Shown: piece after piece, positions 18,256 to 28,960 of the stretch
Layout: each line of letters begins with the position of its first letter
Position numbering within the stretch: the stretch's first letter is position 1
Assembly (NCBI GenBank): GCA_963210315.1
Contig: OY723317.1
Location: 806,001 to 870,000 of the forward strand
Origin: Rhynchopus euleeides
Lineage: Eukaryota > Euglenozoa > Diplonemea > Diplonemida > Diplonemidae
Direction: 5' to 3'
Length of the DNA: 64,000 bases
The notes under the pieces: generated by a model
What the model was told of the DNA's origin: nothing
What the model saw: the letters and a program-made list of their open reading frames with translations, nothing else
The model's database searches: none
Translations under genes and position numbers: made by a program

Positions 18256-19961
18256 CGGCGGGGCGCATCCCCAGGGCTCTTGGGGCGTTCCCGTCGTGCG
18301 CCGCCCACCTCGCCAAGCCGAGCAACTTCGAGGGTATCCTGAGGATGTGTGCCTACGCATACGACCCCGAGGGCGAGGGGGACGAGGCGTGCAGTGCTGG
18401 GCTGGACATCGGGTACGGCGGGGACTTCTCCGTGGAGGTGGAGGGAGCGCAGGTGCGACCGGAAGCCGAACGTGAGGGGGGGGTGCTGGCACCCATATCA
18501 TCCAACAGGATGGCCCTCGACGCGGTCCGCAGCCTGGACCTCCACGGGGAGCTTGAAGATGTGCTGGACGTCATCACGTCACTCGACGCCTTCGAGAGCC
18601 TGCTGACGAAGCCGACAGGCGGCAGGATGGCGAGGGGCACCTCGCGGCACATGCGGCAGCACGCGGACAAGCTGCTCGAATGGGAGGTGGTGGAGCCGAT
18701 GCAGGGGGACCCCCAGATGACGATGCCGGCTTTCACAGTGGCAAAAAAGGCAGGGGATCTCCGGCTGGTGGTCGATGCACGAAAGCTGAACGCCGCGATG
18801 AGGCGCCCCCCTGAGATGCGGCTGCCGCGCATCAGGGACGTGATCGACGCAGTGCTGAACGCAGATGCAGCCGTGATCGCGGATGGAGTATCATTTTTTT
18901 ACCAGATACCCCTCGCGAAGCCGATCCGGAAGTACTTCGGCATGCGCCTGGGAGATGGCAGAGGCGGCACACTCGACTTGTGGCTGAAGGTGCTGTGCAT
19001 GGGGTGGTCGTGGAGCCCATCGATAGCGCAGCGCATCTCGAGGGTTCTCGCAGGGCCGGGGAACGTCGCATGGGTGGACAACTACATCATCCTCGGGGGC
19101 AGCGAGGAGGAGGCGGCGAGGAGATACACCGAGTTCAAGCAGAGGTGTGCCTACGCGAGAGTCGAGCTGCACGAGGAGGCCGAGGGGCAACCCCAGAGAC
19201 AGTTTGCGGCCTTCGGGCTGGAGTTCGACCTGCGGGGGCCGACGAAGAGGTTCCGCTCCTCGGAGAAATGGGTGGCGCAGCTGCTGGAGGCGGTGCATGT
19301 GCAGAACGTGTTGTCCGGGGAGGCAACACCCCGGGCATTCTTCAAGGTGACGGGGGCCATCGTGTGGTGGACGTACACACGAAGCCGTCATCTGTGCTAC
19401 TCGCCAAACCTCATCGGGGCCATACGCAGCATCGCGCGGCATGTATCAACGAACAACAACGCGTGGGACGAGCCCACCAGGATGCAGCCGAGTGCGGTCT
19501 GGGACGCGCGCGTATGTCTGCAGGCGATCGCGGAGAACCGGTGGGTGGACCGGGAGGCTCCATACGACGAGGAGTGCACAGTGTGGACAGACGCGTCATC
19601 ACGCGCGTGGGCGGCGCTTGCGGAGACCGGCGAGGTGGCGCAGGGGGCCTTCGGGGCCGGCGAAGCGTCAGCACACATTTACATCAAGGAGATGTGGGCC
19701 GCTGCACTGGGGGTGCGGTTGGCCTCCCGGCTGGGGCGCCGGCGGTGCAAGCTGCGACTGAAGGTCGACAACCTCCCGGTAGTGCGGAGCATCCTGAAGG
19801 GGCACTCTGGCAATTACGTCGCCAATAGGTGCCTGCAGGTGCTGTTCGACGTCGCTGCAGCGGCGCAGCTGCAGGTGTTGCCCGAGTGGGTGCCGACCCA
19901 CGAGCAGAAGGCCGATCCCTTCACGAGGGGTGCGCGGGGCGAGGTCGTCATCGATCTGTAA
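18228..19961 (+). CDS. Reverse transcriptase-RNase H of the YR retrotransposon
   Basis: The frame is open from 16425, but its first 1.8 kb overlaps the recombinase and looks like a shadow. Recognisable RT starts near 18.6 kb. RT motifs include VVDARKLN, a motif A region IADGVSFFYQIPL and FGMRLG. Motif C is WVDNYIIL (19071-19094), where the usual second Asp is Asn. RNase H follows: WTDASSRAW (Asp at 19590), IYIKEMWAA (Glu), LKVDNLPVV (Asp), then WVPTHEQKADPFTR (Asp). Together these copy element RNA to DNA. The frame lies -1 to the recombinase with an overlap, so expression by -1 frameshifting or re-initiation (first downstream ATG 18345) is likely. The frame is intact. Confidence 0.92.
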   Translation, partial: DRDYITPALAAGRIPRALGAFPSCAAHLAKPSNFEGILRMCAYAYDPEGEGDEACSAGLDIGYGGDFSVEVEGAQVRPEAEREGGVLAPISSNRMALDAVRSLDLHGELEDVLDVITSLDAFESLLTKPTGGRMARGTSRHMRQHADKLLEWEVVEPMQGDPQMTMPAFTVAKKAGDLRLVVDARKLNAAMRRPPEMRLPRIRDVIDAVLNADAAVIADGVSFFYQIPLAKPIRKYFGMRLGDGRGGTLDLWLKVLCMGWSWSPSIAQRISRVLAGPGNVAWVDNYIILGGSEEEAARRYTEFKQRCAYARVELHEEAEGQPQRQFAAFGLEFDLRGPTKRFRSSEKWVAQLLEAVHVQNVLSGEATPRAFFKVTGAIVWWTYTRSRHLCYSPNLIGAIRSIARHVSTNNNAWDEPTRMQPSAVWDARVCLQAIAENRWVDREAPYDEECTVWTDASSRAWAALAETGEVAQGAFGAGEASAHIYIKEMWAAALGVRLASRLGRRRCKLRLKVDNLPVVRSILKGHSGNYVANRCLQVLFDVAAAAQLQVLPEWVPTHEQKADPFTRGARGEVVIDL

Positions 19962-20055
19962 AGGGACCAGACGGAGCTGTGTGCCATGCTGGCGGCACGG
20001 TGCCATCTTAGCTGATGAGCGGAGCTCCTCAGTCCCTAGGGGTCCTAGGGGGTTG

Positions 20056-20327
20056 GGTGTGTGCGTTTCACCACAACCTCTCCCCCTCCCCATTCCCCCG
20101 TGTTGAGTGACATGTGTCGATAGTGTTCCATTTTGTAGCCTCATGCAATGAAGGAGGAAATGGAACACAGAGAACGCAGGTCCGATTTGAGTTTACGGCA
20201 CGCGTAGTGCCGTAATTGCAGAGCCACATCTCACCTCATCACAGGTCGAGGTGTGTGCGTTTCACCACAACCTCTCCCCCTCCCCATTCCCCCGTGTTGA
20301 GTGACATGTGTCGATAGTGTTCCATTT
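20056..20327 (+). repeat. B1-A2-B2 terminal block of the YR element
   Basis: B1 20056-20133, A2 20135-20271, B2 20250-20327. A2 and B2 share 22 bp. This block matches A1 at the other end and defines the right boundary. Confidence 0.95.
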
Positions 20328-22600
20328 CCCCCGGCAGGAAGTTCGGCGAATTTTCTCCGATAGAAAAAGGAGGAAAATTGCACCAAAAAAACGCACCGGT
20401 TTCGGTGCCGGTAGCGAAGACCGCCCCCCCCCCCCCCCCCCCCGGAAGTATCAGCATCACCCTTTATTTTTCGCAAATTGCTGTGGGGGTGGGGGATGAG
20501 GAGGAGGAGAAGGTAGCGGCGGGGTGGTATGCCGCACAAAGCGACTTGTAATTTTCGATAGTCAACGGGCTGTCTGGCATGACACACGTTGCTCCGGACC
20601 GGATCGGACATTGGGGGGGTGGTGGGGGGTGTGTGGGTGGATGAGATCTCTCTCTGAAGATGGGAGTCCCCCAGCCCGTTGATAGAAAAGATAGAGAAGC
20701 GTTGCCCGCTACCTTTTCTTGTGGCACTGGCAGGGAGAGAGGGACCTGTTGTGGTAAACACCAGGCTGGGTCCACCCATCTTGACGTGGCTTCGAGTGAT
20801 GATGTGTGTGGGTGTTGATTCCTTGCATCGCGGTTGGCGGCGCACAGGATGGGGTTTGGAGCGCATGCCATGGCCAGTCCTTTTCCCTGGGGGCCCCTCG
20901 CTACCAGTCACAGCTCGTCACAGCTTGTCAGTCAGTGAGGGGAAGTGGGCTGCAGCTCACTTTTTCTCACTCAGTCACATCTGGTAGCGAAGGCCTCCCC
21001 CCTCCGTTAGGTTCTTTACTCGGGATTTCTTATTCAGACCCTCGCGTCGGGCGTTCGTTCGTGCGTCGAAATTATTGATTCCTTACAAAAAAAACAACAC
21101 ATGCAGCAGTCGAGAGGGAGTGGCAGTGGCTCATGTGGTATGCGCAAGTTGCTCGGTGCTGGACAGGCCGTCCGCATGCGTTCACATTTAGGGGGAGCAG
21201 AAGGACAGACAGAGAGACGGAATGTCTTGGCCCATCCCACATCGCACAGCGATTTCTCGTGGAGAGAGTTGCTGAGTATCGCTGTTTTGATTTTTTTTTG
21301 ACCCCCTGCTTGCACGGAGCAAAACACATGGGGGTCGCGCCTTCCGTCATCAGTATATTATGTGCCATACCCGCACCCCACAACCACCACCGCCGCCTTT
21401 TGCAAATTTTACACCGCATCCCCCTCCTGCGCCGTTATTGCAGGCTGCAATACAATGGGTTTTCATTCACTTCTTCTCGCTTTCGCTTTCGCTTCACTTC
21501 ACTTCACTCTGTCGATTCGTTCTCCGCACACACCCACACACACCCCCTCGCTCCCTCGAGGCGATAAAATAAAAACCCCACACGTGAAAACACCGATCGT
21601 ATGTTGTCTTCTGCTGCCCAAGCGCTGCACTCCCCATATATTCTTGACACTGAACAGCGGCGCCGGAGCCCTGTCGTGGGAATATGAAATATATGGGGAT
21701 GGCTATTTTGCCTGTGCGCCATAACCCTGGGGGGCCAAACAGAAAGCAGCTCTCCCCCCTGCAAGCCTGATGACGAGGGAGGGCTGTCTTTTTTGTCTTT
21801 TGCTGCCCCCGAGAAGCGCTGCTCACCCGCTATATTTTTCGTTTCGTCACTTTGGCATTTTTCTTTTGGGCACTTGACTGGGAGGTCCTGTTGCTGGTGA
21901 TGCTGTTGTGGTGAAATATCATCCACCACATTGTTTGATGCCGACAATCCCAGGCACTGCAAGAGCCAGGCTACTGCACAGACCCGTTCTCCTTCCATTA
22001 TTTTTTTGTGTCGGAATGTCAAAGGCATTTCGGTGTCACACTTGATGCATCGTGTTGGCACAGAACGAGCGATGGTACTAACACTGAGAAAGACATCGAG
22101 AGAGGAGAAGGCGTAGGCGGGAGTGGGTGCTTGATGTGAGCAGGTCGGGGCGCTCAGAGAGGGGGCATTTTTTTCGCACGGTGTTGAACAGAGAGTTGAG
22201 TAATGTGCCGGGGAGGCGTGTGATGTAAAAACTGCATTTCTTTGGTGCTAAGCTGAAGAAGGGTCGAAGGGGTCTTCGTCGATCGCGAGTACTGCAAGCA
22301 CAGAAAAATAACAAAATTTCACGCGTGTGCGGGCACCGCAGTGAGAGAGATCAGAGTGATCGCACCTAGAGCGGGAGACGATTTGCGCAGATCCCGCACT
22401 CCGTATACTCTGTGTCACTGTGTGTCATAACTGTGTCACTTTTGGTCACTGGAGGGGCGTGGGGTGCGGGGAGGTGTGCCACGAATACGGTGCAACAGAA
22501 AAAAAGAGGCAAAACTGACCCACCCCCACCCCCCCCACCCCCTTCTCTCCCGCTCGTAAGACTTAATACAACTATCTGCTGTCAGAATAACAACACCCCG
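20328..22600. other. Intergenic; MITE and small tandem motifs, no gene seen
   Basis: 20333-20418 resembles 1186-1262. 20889-21000 is a MITE. A motif TTGTCTTYTGCTGCCC...AAGCGCTGC...TATATT occurs at 21604-21647 and again at 21788-21838. The phrase GTGTCACTGTGTGTCA-AACTGTGTCACTTT at 22411-22442 recurs at 5155-5182. Short frames lack protein-like composition. Confidence 0.45.
20889..21000. mobile_element. 112-bp MITE, family GGGGGYCYTCGCTAC, copy 3
   Basis: Left end GGGGGCCCCTCGCTACCAG, right end the complement of GGGGAGGCCTTCGCTACCAG. The 3-bp duplication CCT is at 20886-20888 and 21001-21003. The interior CAGTCA/CTCACT pattern matches the 11589 copy. Confidence 0.7.
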
Positions 22601-22969
22601 TGGTGCCCCTGAAAGGGCCGATTTACGTAGTTTTTACGTAGTTCATTAGTGGGGAGGACCCTCTTTTTTTTTCCACCTATTTTCCTTTTCCCAGGTTCCC
22701 CATTTCCAAGCCCCAGCACGACCTGCGCACTGCTGACGCACCCCACCTGCACCCCGCACCCCACTCCCCCACCCCCGTTGTCGCTTTTTCTGTCCACAGA
22801 AGCCACAAGGATGGAACCACCCTTTGTAGAGGGGGGGGGGGGGGGGCGGTTGTCGTCCTGTGGCTGCTTTGTGGGGCGAGCGCAGCAGGTTCTCCTTTGC
22901 TTCTACGGGCTCTTGCCACAACAGCGTCGCAGCAGTGTGTCTCCGCGTCACCGGATCTGTGCGGCCTCG

Positions 22970-23850
22970 TAGTGGGGGCATTCTGGAGGTCGAGGTGTCA
23001 ACTGGCTTCATCTCGAAATGTGGGTCTGGCTCAGGGGCTGGTCCCACCCAGCGGGAGTCAAAACCCAGCGGGGGTCCCACCCAGTGGGACCCCCTCTTCG
23101 GGTGCTCCTAAATCCAGCTCTGTTGAACGTTTGGAATTTGTGCAGCTCGTCGTGGGGCCATTTTAGTGGTCGAGGTGCCAAACTTCTCCTCTCAAACCCG
23201 GGTCTGGTTCAGGGACTGGTCATGGGAGAAGGTGACTGGGTGGCAGCCAGCCCGCAGCACACCCACACCCCACCCTCCCAGCGGGACCCCCTCCTCGGGT
23301 ATTCCAAAACCCCGTTCTTTTGAACGTTTGGAACTTTTGCGGATCGTAGTGGGGTCATTTTGTGGGTCTAGGAGCCAAACATCGTCCATGGAACGTGACT
23401 CTGGTTCAGGGGCTGGTCCTAAGAGAATGTGACTGGGAGGCAGCCACACCCCCACCCACCCATCCATCGGGACCCCCTCCACGGGTGTTCCAAAACCCCG
23501 TTCTTTTGAACGTTTGGAATTTGTTCGGATCACAGTGGGGTCACTTTGGTGGTGTGCGAGCCAAGTGTCACCCATGAAACACGGGTCTGGTTCAGGGGCT
23601 GGTCGTGGGTAAAGGTGGCTGGGAGGCGGTCAGCCCACACCCACCTCCACCCAGCGGGACCCCCTCCTCGGGTGTTCCAAAACCCCTTTCTTTTGAACGT
23701 TCGGAATTTTTGCGGATCACAGTGGGGTCATTTTGGTGGTGTACGAGCAGTTACACCCATGAAACGTGAGTCTGGTTCAGGGACTAGTCATGGGTGAAGG
23801 TGCTGGGAGGCAGCCAGCACGCCTACACCCCACCCCACCTACCCTGTAGG
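22970..23850 (+). repeat. ~186-bp tandem repeat, about 4.7 units
   Basis: The phrase CTGGTTCAGGG recurs at about 23025, 23203, 23399, 23584 and 23770 (spacing 178-196). Each unit also has GGGACCCCCTC, TCTTTTGAACGTTYGGAA and GGATCRYAGTGGGGTCATTTTG. Units look about 80-90% similar. Confidence 0.9.
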
Positions 23851-24180
23851 GTGTGCAGGTGGCCCCAGCGGCGAGAATCTGACCATAACCGGCTTCTTTT
23901 GATTTATCGGGGCTCGCTGGGGTTGGGGGTGCGACGGATGCCATTTTTTCTCAAAAAATGTTACTCTTCGCACATGAAGCTCTTCCACCGTATTTCTGCT
24001 TGAAAGCCATTCAGGCCAAACCCCCAAAAACCCCGAAAAACGCCACCCACCCCGTCGGGGGTGCAGGTGGGTTCCGAGTCAGCAATCTGACCAAAACCGG
24101 TTTCTTTGGACTTATTTGGGCACGCTGGGGTTGGGGGTGTGGTGGAACTCATTTTTTCCCGAAAAATTTCACCATTAACC
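23851..24180 (+). repeat. ~205-bp repeat, two diverged units
   Basis: Two units share GTGCAGGTGG, AATCTGACCA-AACCGG, GCTGGGGTTGGGGGTG and CATTTTTTC-AAAAA. They follow directly after the 186-bp array. Confidence 0.75.
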
Positions 24181-24287
24181 TGTGAAGGGGAAATCCCATT
24201 TTCAAAATAAAAAAGAAGGTCCACCCCCGATTTACGTAGTTCTTACGTAGTTCTGACGTAGTTGCGATTTCGTTTTCAGGGGCACCA

Positions 24288-25116
24288 GACCCCCGTGTTT
24301 TTTTTCTGTGGCGAAATCAGGCCGCCGAGACGATACAGGTTTACCAAAAGCAAAGTACAGACAGCACTCCAAAGAACGCACACAGCACAGGGAAGAGGAG
24401 GGCGATACGGTGTCACATACACACGTGCACAGTGGCTTCAAGCCCCCTATTCCGTGCCCGACGACTAAAATAGCGTTGCATCACAAAGGGAGATTAGCAC
24501 TTGTCGCCCCGCTTATTTGTTGAATCGACGGCTGCTCAGGAAGACTCCTTCACTGCGATACCTCGCCTCTCAGAAGCTAGACGCGTGTCGCACCACCCCA
24601 CCTTAATAGCTTACTGTGCCCAGTTGGGTCGTGAAGCGGCACCAATACAACAAAGGCAAAACCCTCCCCACCACCGCTGGGTCGTGAAAGTGGCAGCAAA
24701 AAAAATAGCAGAAAACGCGACAGAACAAACCAACAACCCTGCCGGAAATTGATTAGATTGGAAACGCAGATCCCCCTCCCCGCCTGCCCCCATTCCTTGT
24801 GTACGCCACTCCTTCAGGTCTGAAGCGGCGTGAAATGGAGGGGGGGGTGGAAGGGTCAGCAGATCCCCAGCTGAAAGTCACAGAAAGTTCTCTCTCTCTC
24901 TCCCTCTCTCTCTCTCTCTCACCCCCCCTCCCCCCCAACAGGGAGCAGTACGTCGAACTTTCAAAAACAGGGAAGGGGAAACAGCCCATAATTTCTTTCT
25001 GACACAAACTGATGCTTACAAAAAAATCACCCCCCCCCCCTCTCTATATCCCTCTCTCTCCCGAAAACACACCACCACCACCCCCCACACCCTCCTTCCA
25101 TTTTTTTCAAAACACA
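24288..25116. other. Intergenic, 3' flank of the 25117-26777 gene
   Basis: A block at 24664-24730 (CGCTGGGTCGTGAAAGTGGCAGCAAAA) is related to 38046-38120. A (CT)n tract lies at 24887-24920. C-rich sequence precedes the stop codon. No gene is supportable. Confidence 0.45.
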
Positions 25117-26777
25117 TCAATGCTTCGTTGCAGATGTGGAGCGATGTTTCGCGCTATGAGGGGGGGACTTCCCACGCCACCGCGTGACCGGTGCCGAGGT
25201 GTACGTCGGCGCGTGGTGCGCAGAGGTGTTCGCCCGGTGCGTCACGATCTGCGGCTGCACCCCGCTGAACTGAACCGTGGTGCTCTCCGAGGGGATCTGC
25301 CACAGGGCTGCCGGAGGATCCTTCGCCCGCTCGCTCGCCCCCCTCTCCCTGGCACGGCGCCGCGCCAGCGCACGCTCCAACTGCGGCGTCAGCTGCTCGC
25401 CGTGCGGCAGCCACTCGTTGAAAATCGGCTTCGCCTGCCTCACATGGCTCCTGTTCGGCACGGGCGACGTATGCCCCGCGCTCATCCCCAGCCGGTTGGT
25501 CCACGGGGGGTGCGTCACCGCCTTCGGCGTCGGGTGCTTCGCGCTGCTCCTGCTGCGCCTGCTCGTGCTGCTGCGATGCGTCAGATCCGTCGCGCTCCGC
25601 TCCATCGGCTGCTTCCGCAGCGCCTTCCCATCCATCGAGGGCGAGGTGCGGGAGCGGGAGGACCCCCTCTTCTTCGGGGCCTCGGGCATGACGTACGACG
25701 ACTGGCTCTTCGGCCTCCTCCTGGGCGACGTCCCCTTCCTCTGGCCCTGCGCGGGCTTGCCGTTGCCGTTGGTGATGACAACGCGGGGCTCGAAGAGGCG
25801 GTGGAGGTCCACAGCGGAGAGCAGCATTCCCGAATGCACCTGCACCTTGCTCCGCTTGGCCTGCACCTGGATGCTGTTGGTGCCGGGGCTGATCGTCGCA
25901 TCCGCGGGAGGGGTGCTGTCCGCCGCAAGCGGGGGCGGCGGGGGCGGGATCGTCAGGCTGTGCCCCAGCGTGTCGTCAGACGGGGAGACATCCACGCCGT
26001 GGCCGTTCGCCTCGGGCGTGGGGGTCGGGGTCACCACAGGCGGCGGAGAGGAGGCAGCGTTGGCAGCCGAGGAAGGGACCTCCCCGCCGTAGATGAGCTG
26101 TGACGAGCGCAGCCTGTGGCACAGGCTGAACACAATCTCCGGCTTCTCGAAGACGTAGTGGTGGCACTCAGGGATGACCTCCTTCAGCTTCTCGCGCGCC
26201 TTGATGTGGGCGACGAGCAGCTCCATCGGGATGTTGACGGGGACGTCGTCGGGCTGCTGCACGCTGTCCCCCAGGGAATTGCTCTTCAGCACGGAGTACA
26301 GCTCTGCGAGGGTGATCCACCTGTCGCCGTCGCGCCCGGGGCTGCCCAGGCGCTCGCCCACAGCGTCCTCCACCGCGTCGATGATCTTGTCCCCGACACG
26401 CCGCCGGAGGATCTCATCGATTTCTGCAGTGAAGGAGGGGTGGTGGGTGTGTGGTGACCACGTTTAGTGTGGGGAGATCCTGCGCGGATTACAGCCCACC
26501 CTGTGTGGGTGTATGTGACGAGAGAGGCCGAGGGGGTGGGACAGCCTGACTGGGGATCCTCTCCAATTCTCGAGATTCTCGCGCAATTCTCGAGAATTCG
26601 CGAGATTCTCAAGGCGCGACAATACGGTTCCCACCCCCCCCTCCGCTGTGTGTGTGTGTGGGCAGCATACCCGTTGCATCCTTGGCGCGTGCCGTATCCG
26701 GCTGCGCGTTGTTACCGGAATCGGGCCGGCGCCATGACGGCTGAGACCCGAAATTGTTCCCGTTCCCGTTGACCACG
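25117..26777 (-). CDS. Basic, disordered protein with degenerate EF-hand-like segment; spliced, 5' end unresolved
   Basis: Two exons can be joined: 26777-26671 and 26423-25117. The junction is phase-correct (..AKDAT-EIDEILRRRV), removing an intron with GT and CTGCAG ends. There is no in-frame ATG ahead of the long exon body, so the upstream exon is needed, and at least one more 5' exon is missing. Near the start of the long exon, a helix-loop-helix-like stretch (GRDGDRWITLAELYSVL) matches part of an EF-hand loop but lacks Asp at position 1. A compact region follows (HHYVFEKPEIVFSLCHRLRS), then a Pro/Ser-rich linker and a strongly basic Ser/Arg/Lys tail with RRR-type clusters. This composition fits a nuclear or cytoskeletal protein. 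No family is recognised. Confidence 0.65.
26424..26670 (-). other. Spliceosomal intron (GT-AG, 247 bp)
   Basis: Donor AACGG|GTATGC at 26671/26670. Acceptor CCTCCTTCACTGCAG|AAATCG at 26424/26423, preceded by a pyrimidine-rich stretch. It joins two frames in phase. It contains a 65-bp sequence also found at 60246-60316. Confidence 0.75.
26455..26525 (-). repeat. Conserved ~65-bp dispersed sequence, intronic copy
   Basis: Minus sense reads GGGTGGGCTGTAATCCGCGC AGGATCTCC...CACACTAAACGTGGTCACCA. The other copy is plus-strand 60246-60316, with roughly five differences. Confidence 0.8.
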
Positions 26778-27590
26778 CTGTAAGATGAAAAGGTCAGAGA
26801 GGGTGTGTGGGGGGATGTGTGGGTAAGACGGGGTGGCAACAAGGCAGAGAGGCAGGGCAGCCCCACCTGCCACACATCTGAAAATCCCGTGAAGAAACCG
26901 TGCACATTTTCGCTTTCAATTATTGTAGACACCCCTGTCCAGCGACTGTGGGAGAACACATCCGGGGGTCCTTCATGTTGAGCGCACACTTGTTGGCTAA
27001 TCCAAAAGCTTCAGCGGTCCAATTTACATCGCTTCGTCGCTCCCCCAACCCCCTGCATACCTCGACCGCACGCCTTCGGTCATACTCCCTGCCCACACAC
27101 AGCGTGGGGGCGTGTCGGCGAGAGCGATACCAACACGCCTACCTTACCAGCAGGCAAACAGGGAGTCGCCGCACCCAGCAACAGCCCCTACTGAAGCAGT
27201 AGAGGAGAGAGCGTTTGCCTCTCCACCCCGCCGGTGGTGGCCCTGCCTCCACCCAGGCAGCGACCCGGCACCGCCTACGGGTGCTTTTTTCGGGCCGTTC
27301 CAGCACCCCCGGTTAGGTTGTTACTTTATGCACACACACCCGTGGCAGCCTTCGCAAAGACAGAAGCCCGTGAGACTCGGAAAGGGGCTGTGTGCTATAT
27401 CCGCCTTGTGTAAACAGGCCCCGGCGCACAGCAGGGGGATGAATGTGGGGGGTGCCTGCGGGGTGGTGGTGTGGTGGCGGGTGGGTAGTCACACACACAC
27501 CCCTCGCATCCGTGTGAGGGAAATGGGGGTGAGCAAGCCCCTCCGGGATAGACAGGAGGCATTTGAGAGGGCACAGAAAACAGCTTCGCA
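26778..27590. other. Region upstream of the spliced gene; possible further exon
   Basis: Minus-strand 26945-26867 is bounded by a good acceptor (TGTTCTCCCACAG) and donor (CAG|GTGGGG) and encodes RWTGVSTIIESENVHGFFTG and a few more residues. Its phase does not fit the next exon, so I leave it unassigned. Nothing else is supportable. Confidence 0.3.
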
Positions 27591-27700
27591 CATGATTTCG
27601 CAAATATATTGAATACTTTTCGGGTATTGATTTGCAAAGTATTGATCAATATTATTGAAAAAGTATTTTTCAATACTTTCAATATATTGGAGGATCCTTG
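27590..27700. repeat. AT-rich island with iterated TATTGAATA/CAATACTT motifs, left
   Basis: A sharply AT-rich block in GC-rich DNA: repeated AATATATTGAATACTTT, TATTGAT and CAATACTTTCAATATATTGG. A related block lies at 32985-33140. Confidence 0.75.
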
Positions 27701-28960
27701 AAATCGGTAGTGGACAGTAGCGGACAGGGCGGACATTTCCTTGTGGAAAAAGTGCCCGAAAAAAAATTCAAAAAGGTCCCCCTTACAGAATTAGCCTTTT
27801 TTCAAAAAATCGGAAAATTTCGGACCGCAATTTGTACCCAAGAAAGTGCCGAATTTTCGGACTTGGTCCGATTTTTGAACGATTTCCGTGCCTCTTGCAA
27901 CCCCCATGAGGGGGGGGCTGCTGTTTCGGGTTCTTCCGGTGGCACATGCTGGGGTGTCAGGACAGGGAATCCTGCTCGCTGTACCCGGTGATCCCTGACG
28001 CAGCCAGGAAGTGGAGAGCCTTGGAACCCTGGTTGAGGCCTGTAACACCCGGCCTTCCTGCCACTTGTGGCATTGTGGAGTGGAGGTGGTTATGGAGAAG
28101 GTTCTCTCTCCGTCCGGTCAAGCACAACCGTCCTCTCCAGCCAGGGGTCATCTACTTTCCAAACAAGGGCCAGGAACATGCTCAAACAAACTAATTGATC
28201 AGAAAATCTGGCTTGCCGTGGAATCACTGAGCAAAATTTGGGGAGTGATTGGTGCCCCATTGCTGCATATGACGTGTCCATTTTTGACGATTTTTGGGCA
28301 GAATTTGGTGCGTGGGACCTTTCGATTTTCATGAATTTTTCGGAATTTCGTGGGACCGGTACCCCATTTGAGGGCCAAAAATCTCATTTCCGAGGCCTGG
28401 GAATGGTCGCAGTGGCCTCAGATGTCCAAAAACGTTCAATTGACCTCTCCTCGAAAAAAAATTCGAAAGGTCCCCCCTACTGGCACCCCGGATTAGGACA
28501 TGTCTCTGGGGGTGTCCGGGGGCATTTTTGGCCCATTTTTGGCTGGGGAAAATGGGCCATTTTTCACGGGTTTTTCGGTTTTTTGTCCGGACCGGCACCG
28601 CATTTGAGGGGCCAAAATCTGATTTCCGAGGCCCGGGAATGGTCGCAGTGGCTTCATTTGGCCAAAAACGTTCAATTTACCCTTCTCCAAAAAAAATTCG
28701 AAAGGGTCCCCCTACAAATCGCCGGTCTTAGGAGCAAAAAATTTGGGCACCCAGATTTCAAAAATTTTCAAACTATTTTCTGGACCAAAAATCACACGAC
28801 TGAAGCTGCAGGATTAACACCACAGGGACTCAACACAGAGGTGTGCGCTCACTATCGTCCGGGAACTGTTCTCCCACAGTTACTGCAGGGTGTACTACAC
28901 TAAAGGAGTACGATTTCCCTGAATTTTCCGGGCACTGATTCACGAATTTACATCTGGAGG
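27700..28960. repeat. Diverged tandem repeats (~234-bp unit)
   Basis: Units near 28330-28480 and 28565-28720 share CATTTGAGGGGCCAAAATC, GGAATGGTCGCAGTGGC, CCAAAAACGTTCAATT and AAAAAAATTCGAAAGG. A partial third copy lies at 27750-27790. No gene. Confidence 0.75.

Larger units (their letters stand above)
15250..20327 (+). mobile_element. Complete VIPER-like tyrosine-recombinase retrotransposon with split direct repeats
   Basis: 5,078 bp. The 137-bp repeat A occurs at 15250-15386 (A1) and 20135-20271 (A2). The 78-bp repeat B occurs at 20056-20133 (B1) and 20250-20327 (B2). A2 and B2 overlap by 22 bp, and that 22-mer also ends A1 and begins B1. The layout A1-ORFs-B1-A2-B2 is the split direct repeat structure of PAT/Ngaro-type YR retrotransposons. 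Between the repeats lie gag-like, tyrosine recombinase and RT-RNase H frames in the order reported for trypanosomatid VIPER. There is no target duplication: TTT precedes A1, B1/A2 join at TTTT and TTT ends B2, as expected for recombinase-mediated integration of a circle. Repeat copies look nearly identical, suggesting recent activity. Confidence 0.95.
22601..24287. mobile_element. Putative 1.7-kb TIR element carrying satellite repeats
   Basis: Perfect 14-bp inverted ends TGGTGCCCCTGAAA (22601-22614) and TTTCAGGGGCACCA (24274-24287). Close to each end, in direct orientation, lies GATTTACGTAGTT-TTACGTAGTT (22619-22643; 24229-24253). Flanks ACACCCCG and GACCCCCG agree at 6 of 8 bases, compatible with a decayed duplication. 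The interior is almost entirely tandem repeats. Confidence 0.55.

Noticed and set aside
25012..26103. 363-codon plus-strand frame
   Set aside because: Antisense to the spliced basic protein; Arg/Pro-rich shadow.
26867..26945. Further 5' exon of the spliced gene
   Set aside because: Good splice-like borders, but its only open phase ends at a codon boundary whereas the next exon needs two carried bases.
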